In this document: piece by piece, positions 57,673-64,000 of the stretch | Position numbering within the stretch: the first letter of the stretch is position 1 | Layout: every line of letters starts with the position of its first letter | DNA from: Caenorhabditis elegans | Taxonomy: Eukaryota > Nematoda > Chromadorea > Rhabditida > Rhabditidae | NCBI RefSeq assembly: GCF_000002985.6 | Contig: NC_003279.8 | Span: forward strand, 6,634,001 to 6,698,000 | Direction: 5' to 3' | Length of the DNA: 64,000 nt | The notes under the pieces: generated by a model | The model's database searches: none | The model's input: the letters and a program-made list of their open reading frames with translations, nothing else | Told to the model about the DNA's origin: nothing | Position numbers and translations under genes: made by a program

Positions 57673-60600
57673 AAAATTTTTAATTTTAAATGAGATATTT
57701 CTAGAAAAATATTTGGAAAAGTGCGGAAAAAGGAAATTATAAAAATAATATTTTCCTTTTTTAAAACAAGATTTCACGATTATTTTATCAGCCTTGAACT
57801 ACAAATTTGGGATATTTCAGAAAAATTTCAAAAAGATCTCAGGTGCTAGCATCTCATCTAAGTAAATCGAAGTAAAGAATAAAAAATAAATAAATAGTTT
57901 GAAAATCAAAATATTCTCAAAAATCAGCTGATATCACCAAATAGGTGGGACTGAACGGAAAGAAGCAAAAATTTGAAGACATCAGAAAGGAAATTCGAAT
58001 AAATCAAAACTTGTGATCACGGGAAGAAATAATGAAATAAGTGATTCAGAAGTTTGTAGTTTGGAAGAACTCATAAAAATAGTAAAGTTGAACGGGAAAA
58101 AGTTATTTCAGGGAATTATTTTTTTAGGAACGTGACATTTGATGGCTGGATAATTGTTCTGGGTCAAAAAGAAAAGGGCGAAAAAAAGAAACGGGATGAC
58201 AAAGGAAATAAATGTTTCAAAATATTTGAGAGTTATGATTAATAATCTTTGCTTTTGAAATTCTGAGAATTATCAGATAAGTATTATATTTTATATGCTT
58301 ATTGATTTATAGAAGTTTTCTTAGAATTTTATGATTTAGTGCCTAACCCGAAATTTTCCCTTTTTTAATTTTCAAATCAGTTTCATTTGGGACAGTGTAG
58401 CCATGATATCTAACTTTTTTACAAAAATTGTTCGATTTCAGCAAATTTTTTTAATGAACAAAGTTTTGGTTGTATAAAAATTTACACCACGATAAGCTCT
58501 CCGAGTAGGCAGAGCCTATTTTAAAAGGATCATACTTCTGCCTAGTGCTTGCAAACAGTTGAATTGAAGTGATAAAAAATTAAGCATATGCGGAATTAGG
58601 TATGCTATCTGAAAAAGTTTACCGCAAACTGCAACAACGAAATTGGAATTTTGAAAAAATGTTGAAGAAAAAATTAAACATCTCATAAAACCAATAATAA
58701 ATAAATTCATAAATGGAAGATTATCAGAAACTTGTATAGATTTTTGGTTTTCTCTAAGAAAATGAAACAATTATTATTGAAACTATATATGGAATATAGA
58801 AATAGATGAAAGGTGGCACGAGACAGAAGAAGCGGGGGCAAATAAAAAGTAAATAGATCAATCTAGAATATGTCTTTCTCTCGATTTTCTTTGAGTTCTT
58901 CTTATTTGAATTGTGATATGTAATTGGATCAAGTATCACACAACCCCCTTTCACACCCGGACCCCCGTTTTCTTCCTTCTCTGCGAAGGTGGGCGGAGTC
59001 TGAGCTTTTGCTCTACAATTCTGTGCTCTCTTTCCTTCCAGTCACCCCATCTGTTCTGAATATAAGAGAAAAAATGGGAAAAAAGATGAAAAATGAATTA
59101 GACCCTTAGGGCATGTTTGACTTGAAAAAAAGTAAACATGGTGCAACCAACATGTACGATTTTAAGAAAATTTTCGGGTACTTTTTGCAAAAACGTTTTC
59201 TTGAAACATATTATAAAGTTCAGAGCAGCTTTAAATTAGGAAACGACCAATCAAAAAACCAATACTACTATCTAGGACTATTTTTGCAAGTACTTGAGAA
59301 AAACCAAAAACAATAGAAGTAAACAAAACACAAAGAAACTTTATTCATACTCTTTGAAAAAGGAGAATCCACTTGAAAAGTTTAGCTCCATTTAACGAAG
59401 AGCACAACACAAACCGCCCCCTTTCTCTATCTCACAGGCTTTTGTCTTTCTTTTTTTGTTTTTTCTACTAGGAACTTTTTTCTCCGAATGATTTCATGAA
59501 ATCTCACACAGAGCCATTGAAATTCGGAAATTTAATACAAGACCTCTGTGATTAGAGATTGACAGAATAGGAAACAATACGATTTTCAAAAAATCTTTCT
59601 GACAATTGCAGCGGAAACGAAAAAAAACCAGACAAGGGTAATATGACGCACAATCGGAAGAAATTAGAGATTAATTAGAAATTGAGTGGACATTTGTGAA
59701 ACATTGTTTTTGAATCAAAAGATTAATTTGCCAATTAAGAAAAACATGAGATTTCAAGCATTATTATTGAAAAATTGAGTAAACTTACAAGTAAACTTAT
59801 TGAAAATGAGAGACTAAAAAATTGCGCAAGATCAAGGTATTTAACTAACCCGTTATAATTGACTATTGATGGGAATAGTAATTTTCAGATAGAGCACTTC
59901 AAGAAATGTTTGGTTACATTTATTTGTTACCTTCACTAAAACGATAATTTTTGTGAGCATGTTCGAAATTAATGACTGGAATGTTTGCATGTTTGCTACG
60001 ACGCTATTTAACTAATTAAAATATCAAACATTTATATCAAAAATTTCTATCAAAAATTAACTTGAAGATAAATCATCAGATTCTCTGAAAATGATTATTA
60101 ATTTTTCATAAATAAAACTTTCTGACCTCATTCTCAATATTTTTAAGACACCATAAAAGATGAGAACAAGCCCATCAATTTGCTCTAAAATTCTGACCAA
60201 TGACCGTAAATGCTTGATTTATTTCAATTGGTTTGTTTTTTGATGACGCCTTTTTGCGATTTAGTCATACCTGAATTTTTTGAAAAGAATTCTACGGTAC
60301 TTTCAAAAAATATATGCATTGAAACTGGAAAAGAAAAAGCGTTCCATAATGCATACGTGAGAACCTTAAAAAACTTGAAAAATAAATATTTGAGGAAAGA
60401 TATTCTTATAATTAGTTTTTTGTGTAAGCTCCCTTGAACAATCCCTTGAACGAAAAAAAACAAGTTTTGGCACTGCATAAATAAAAGTTTTCAAGTTTTG
60501 ATCGTTATCAAAGGTGAACTCGAGCTGGTGCACGAGGGGGTTTGTTGTTTAATTTCAAACTCATTTTAACTTTGTGATCAAGAACTGGAAGGATTCTATC

Positions 60601-61970
60601 GAAATGTTTACGTGACATTTTTGAATGTTTTTGTTGAATTCATTTGAAAACAAGATTCGCAAAATTTGCGTCAAGATGTGATTGATTTTACAGATAACAT
60701 GAAACTGAAGCAGAAAAATTAGTGAGAATAAATTTTTTTCCAGTCGAGACTTTAGTTCAAGTGACATGAGAGGGGCACTACTATTGGAGGATATAGTTAT
60801 TTTTTAAAGATTCATTTTAAAACGTCCTTTTTTTGGGTCAAAGTAGAATTTCCATAGAACAAAGAGAACAGAGAAGAACATTAAAAAAGGGCAAATTGTA
60901 AAATTTGTTAGAAGAAAACGCACATCAGAAAACTAATTTTTTTTTCTTAACCCCATCCTGGGGGCGTGATTAGCATTCTTCTAAGTATCCACCAGTTTCT
61001 AGAAGAAAAAAATCGAGAAGCACGCAAAAAGAAACTTTCAGAAACGAGATTTTCAATTTTGGCTAATTTTCCAGTTTGAATTTCTGCCTAAATTCGAGCT
61101 GCAACACCAATCAGTTCTTCGTTTTGCTCACTTTTGAATCAATCAGCGACGGCAAACTTCATGCAGTGTATCTGATTATTTCAACAGTGAGCGGAGCGAT
61201 GAGCTGATTGAATCTCCATCTTTAAACAAGCTTTCGCTATAACTCAATTTTACGCTGAATTCTATTATTCTGAATTTCAAAAACTAAATGGATATAAAAT
61301 GAATGGACAATTGATGTACGATGGCACAGATGAGCAATAAAATTTTTGGACGGCAAAATGAAAAAATGGAAGGAAAAATGACTGGAACGCCAAACACAAA
61401 AAATAACAAAACGATAGAGTTACCCCCTACACTCGTTCATGAAATAGAAACACCAAAATTTATAAGAATTCAAAATGTTATGGGATTACGGGAAAATGAG
61501 AATAATTTATTTATATTTATATGGAGGAATACTTAAATTGTGTTTAATTTTGAAGTGGGTGGATGTCCAAATGAGTTTTTTTTTTTCAACTCAACCCGTG
61601 ATTTTTTCAGTGGTTAAAAAAACAGAATATTCTGGAATTCATAGTCATGTGAAATAAAACGTCAATGAACAATTTTAAACTGTTTAAATTTCTAGAAATA
61701 AATTTCTCCATTTTTCAAAAATAGAACTGGCCTCTAGAGTAGCATAGCCTTCAACCGTTATTACCAAGAAAAGCCTTTTCTCGATTGAAATTCATTTTCT
61801 TGATTTCATTATTAAATTTCACTGAGTAACTAAGAAAAAACAACAACAAGTGAACGTAGGTCTGGAACTACTTTTTCTAGGAAAAAGTTTGGTTTACTTT
61901 TATTTCAAAATTATTATATGGTTTTCTTCAGCGCATAATCAATTCCTTTTCGTTTCTCTACTGCAGAAAA
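57673..61970. other. Upstream region of the receptor gene, no supported gene
   Basis: AT-rich and gene-free as far as can be seen. It may hold regulatory sequence or an undetected upstream exon of the receptor. A repeat fragment with GTAGGCAGAGCC...TTCTGCCTAG lies at about 58.50-58.55 kb. Confidence 0.4.
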
Positions 61971-62050
61971 TGCCTACCTTTGTGCCTACAAGGGATGCCT
62001 CGCATGATGGCATCCTAGACATTCAGGGGAGCTTCCTCTGTAGGCAGGAT
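61971..62050. repeat. Small inverted-repeat unit with TGCCTAC/GTAGGCA ends
   Basis: Contains TGCCTACCTTTGTGCCTAC at one end and GTAGGCA at the other, with an inner hairpin (GGATGCC...GGCATCC). Related TAGGCAG pieces occur at about 58.51, 62.62, 63.55 and 63.70 kb, so it looks like a dispersed repeat family remnant. Confidence 0.4.
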
Positions 62051-63875
62051 GATACGAGTGAGAATGTTCCTAGTGAATGAACTATAAAATTTAAAAAAAA
62101 AAGTGAAAACTATAAATATTTGTCATTGAAAAGTACATTGACAATCAGAACAAGGTTTGGGTATAGTGTCCTGTGAGCAATTTCCTGGTGTTATTTTAGG
62201 AGATAATGGTAAACATTATTTTCAGAACCATTTAAACAAATCACTTCCTTTTTGTAGGGAAAAAACAATGATAAAACTTGAAAACGTTAATTTTGAAATG
62301 GAAAGAAAAGCGAAATAACAAAGAAGAAAAAGCTTACGTAATAGAAACGGAAAAAAGATCTGAAAATGACGTGTCGTTGCTGGTTTTCGAACATAAAACC
62401 GGAATAGACAGACTACGGGAAAAAGCTTGTACGGATGAATGCATTTTTTATAAAAAGTTCAGAGGAAAACTTTTAGGTAGGTGGAAAAAAGATGTGACTA
62501 GATTCAAGAAATGTCTTGATGAACATAATGAACTATGAACTATTTGCACTATTCCATATGACTAGTGTATCATGACTTTCAAAACTAAAAATGTTTTAGA
62601 ACTTTGGCTTCGCTTACTAAGCAGAGTAGGCATCCGATTGAGGCACCACGGGAAGCATCTTTTCCCCGCTTCTCGCCCTTCTTCCTAGCGTTTTCAAAAA
62701 AGAAAAAAAATTTTTTTGATAAGTCTGGATAAGAAAACATGATGCGGGATATAACAATGACGCTAGATACAGACAAAACCTATTTTGAGGTGTTTAACTC
62801 AATATTCTCGTCACTTTAATATCAAATTATCATAGAATAAATTATATATACGGTGTTACAGGCGGGCTATTGGACATTTTTAATCAAATAGTAATTCGAT
62901 TCATATTTTTTCTAATTGATATGTCTCAGAAAAATTTTTAACAGTAATCCCAAAATTTCTAGGCAACCTTAAAGCTTTCCTAGATTGAAACTTTTGATTG
63001 CATGCCAATTTCCCCCCCGTTTCCGGGTACACGTTCTTGTTATTTTAAAGTAAGTCACAAATAAAACGATCAAAAGTCGTCAATACTCTCCGTGCTTTCT
63101 TTTTCATTTCAGTCTTCATTCGAGCGAAAAAAATCTCGGGACGAAAAGAGAAATATGTTTCCCGTTGCTTTCCGGAAATTTGCATTGTTTCTTTGGATAA
63201 TCATTATTAGAAAATTAGAGAGGCAGAAAAAAAACATACGGAAGAAAAATGATCAGAAAACAAAAAAGAGAGATGTCAGTTGGTTTTATGCGTTTTTTTT
63301 CACTTTTTTAAAGCCCGTTCTTCTTTACGTCAAATAATAGATGAAAATGTGGCAGCAGATGGATGAAATGAACGGGAAGGTAAAGAAAAAGTGAAGTCAG
63401 AGATTCCATAATATTTAATCAAATTCTATGAACAAAAGCAAAATTCTAGAAATGAGAACTATCCGGATATGGTTTAAGAAAGATTTTATTTTAAAATTAA
63501 TTGAACATACAAAGACTAGCATGGTATATAATCACATCTTCAAGCGTACGTGCATGCCTACCTATTTTCTGCATCAACTCGGAGGTTCGGTGTTTACATA
63601 GGGTGAATTTACGCGTTTCTCATTTTCTTATTTCAGTTAACCTTTGGAAGAAATGAGAAAAACCTGATATACTCACAATTTAGTTATATGTCATTTCAAA
63701 GGTAGGCAGGGATTTCTGCACATGTCTGAATATTTTCCAATTTTTTTAAAACAGTTTTTGATCAAGTCAAAAAGATTCAAAATATCAAAGCAGAGTCAAG
63801 GGAATTATCATGATAATTCATTTCAAAGTACAAGCTAACAAAGTTTGGAAATATGTTATAAGGTGTGAAACAGGG
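62051..63875. other. Gene-free right-hand flank
   Basis: No supported gene. An 86-codon open frame at 62.28-62.54 kb lacks an ATG. TAGGCAG-type repeat fragments are scattered here. Confidence 0.35.
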
Positions 63876-64000
63876 GTGTTCGAGAAATTTGCCGAATTTG
63901 CCGAATTTGCCGAATTTGCCGTTTGCCGAGCTCGGCAAATTTGCCGAATTTGCCGAGCACGGCAAATTTCAAAAAAGTAGATTTGCCGAATTTGCCGAGC
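63876..64000. repeat. TTGCCGAATT-type repeat with palindromic arms, cut by the window end
   Basis: Runs of AATTTGCCG in direct tandem, then GAGCTCGGCAAATTTGCCGA, which is a near-palindrome, then more copies to the end of the window. Such GGCAAATTTGCCG repeats are dispersed in Caenorhabditis. A related fragment lies at 9.22-9.28 kb. Confidence 0.8.

Noticed and set aside
62278..62538. 86-codon open frame, charged
   Set aside because: It begins without an ATG after an in-frame stop and has no usable acceptor. Not supported as an exon.

Overview
The window reads as Caenorhabditis genomic DNA, almost certainly C. elegans chromosome I. It is AT-rich and has small genes with very short GT-AG introns (many 42-60 nt). 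Acceptors follow the nematode TTTTCAG consensus, and inverted-repeat (MITE-type) elements sit inside introns. One gene, at 29.2-31.1 kb, is recognisable as nekl-2. All multi-exon models were assembled by hand from splice signals and checked for reading-frame closure at every junction. Gene symbols come from memory and were not checked against a database.

Layout, left to right. 0-6.7 kb: mostly non-coding, with two candidate alternative first exons (minus strand, both ending in phase 1) of a gene lying left of the window. 6.7-9.4 kb: two minus-strand genes about 140 bp apart, a lysine-rich small protein followed by a secreted or membrane-tethered trypsin-like protease of the nematode DUF316 type with a complete catalytic triad. 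9.4-17.3 kb: intergenic, containing a Helitron-like element with tandem repeats (13.5-14.8 kb) that include 11 copies of a 40-bp unit carrying heat-shock elements, then a 450-bp TIR element. 17.3-21.3 kb: a signal-peptide, cysteine-rich, acidic Ser/Thr-rich, single-pass membrane protein with one GC-AG intron.

21.7-36.4 kb is a cluster of four unrelated kinase-fold genes: a casein-kinase-1/tau-tubulin-kinase-like gene (+), an SH2-tyrosine kinase of the Fer/SPE-8 kind (-), nekl-2 (+), and a SCYL2-like pseudokinase (-). The SCYL2-like gene hosts a tiny opposite-strand gene in its third intron. A 1.3-kb transposon with perfect 35-bp TIRs and a perfect 9-bp target duplication lies between the first two kinases.

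36.4-48.4 kb is mostly non-coding (one candidate first exon at 39.7 kb). 48.4-49.7 kb encodes a hydrophobic-leader, Lys/Glu-repeat protein. 53.5-57.7 kb is a cholecystokinin-receptor-like GPCR (probably ckr-1) with a possible alternative truncating exon. The rest, to 64 kb, is gene-free upstream sequence with dispersed repeats and ends inside a TTGCCG-type repeat.

Functional links are limited. The CK1 and Fer-like kinases belong to families greatly expanded in nematode sperm (family knowledge, not visible here). NEKL-2 acts in epidermal endocytosis and molting, and SCYL2-type proteins act in clathrin traffic, so the 29-36 kb pair may share a trafficking theme. That link is inference.
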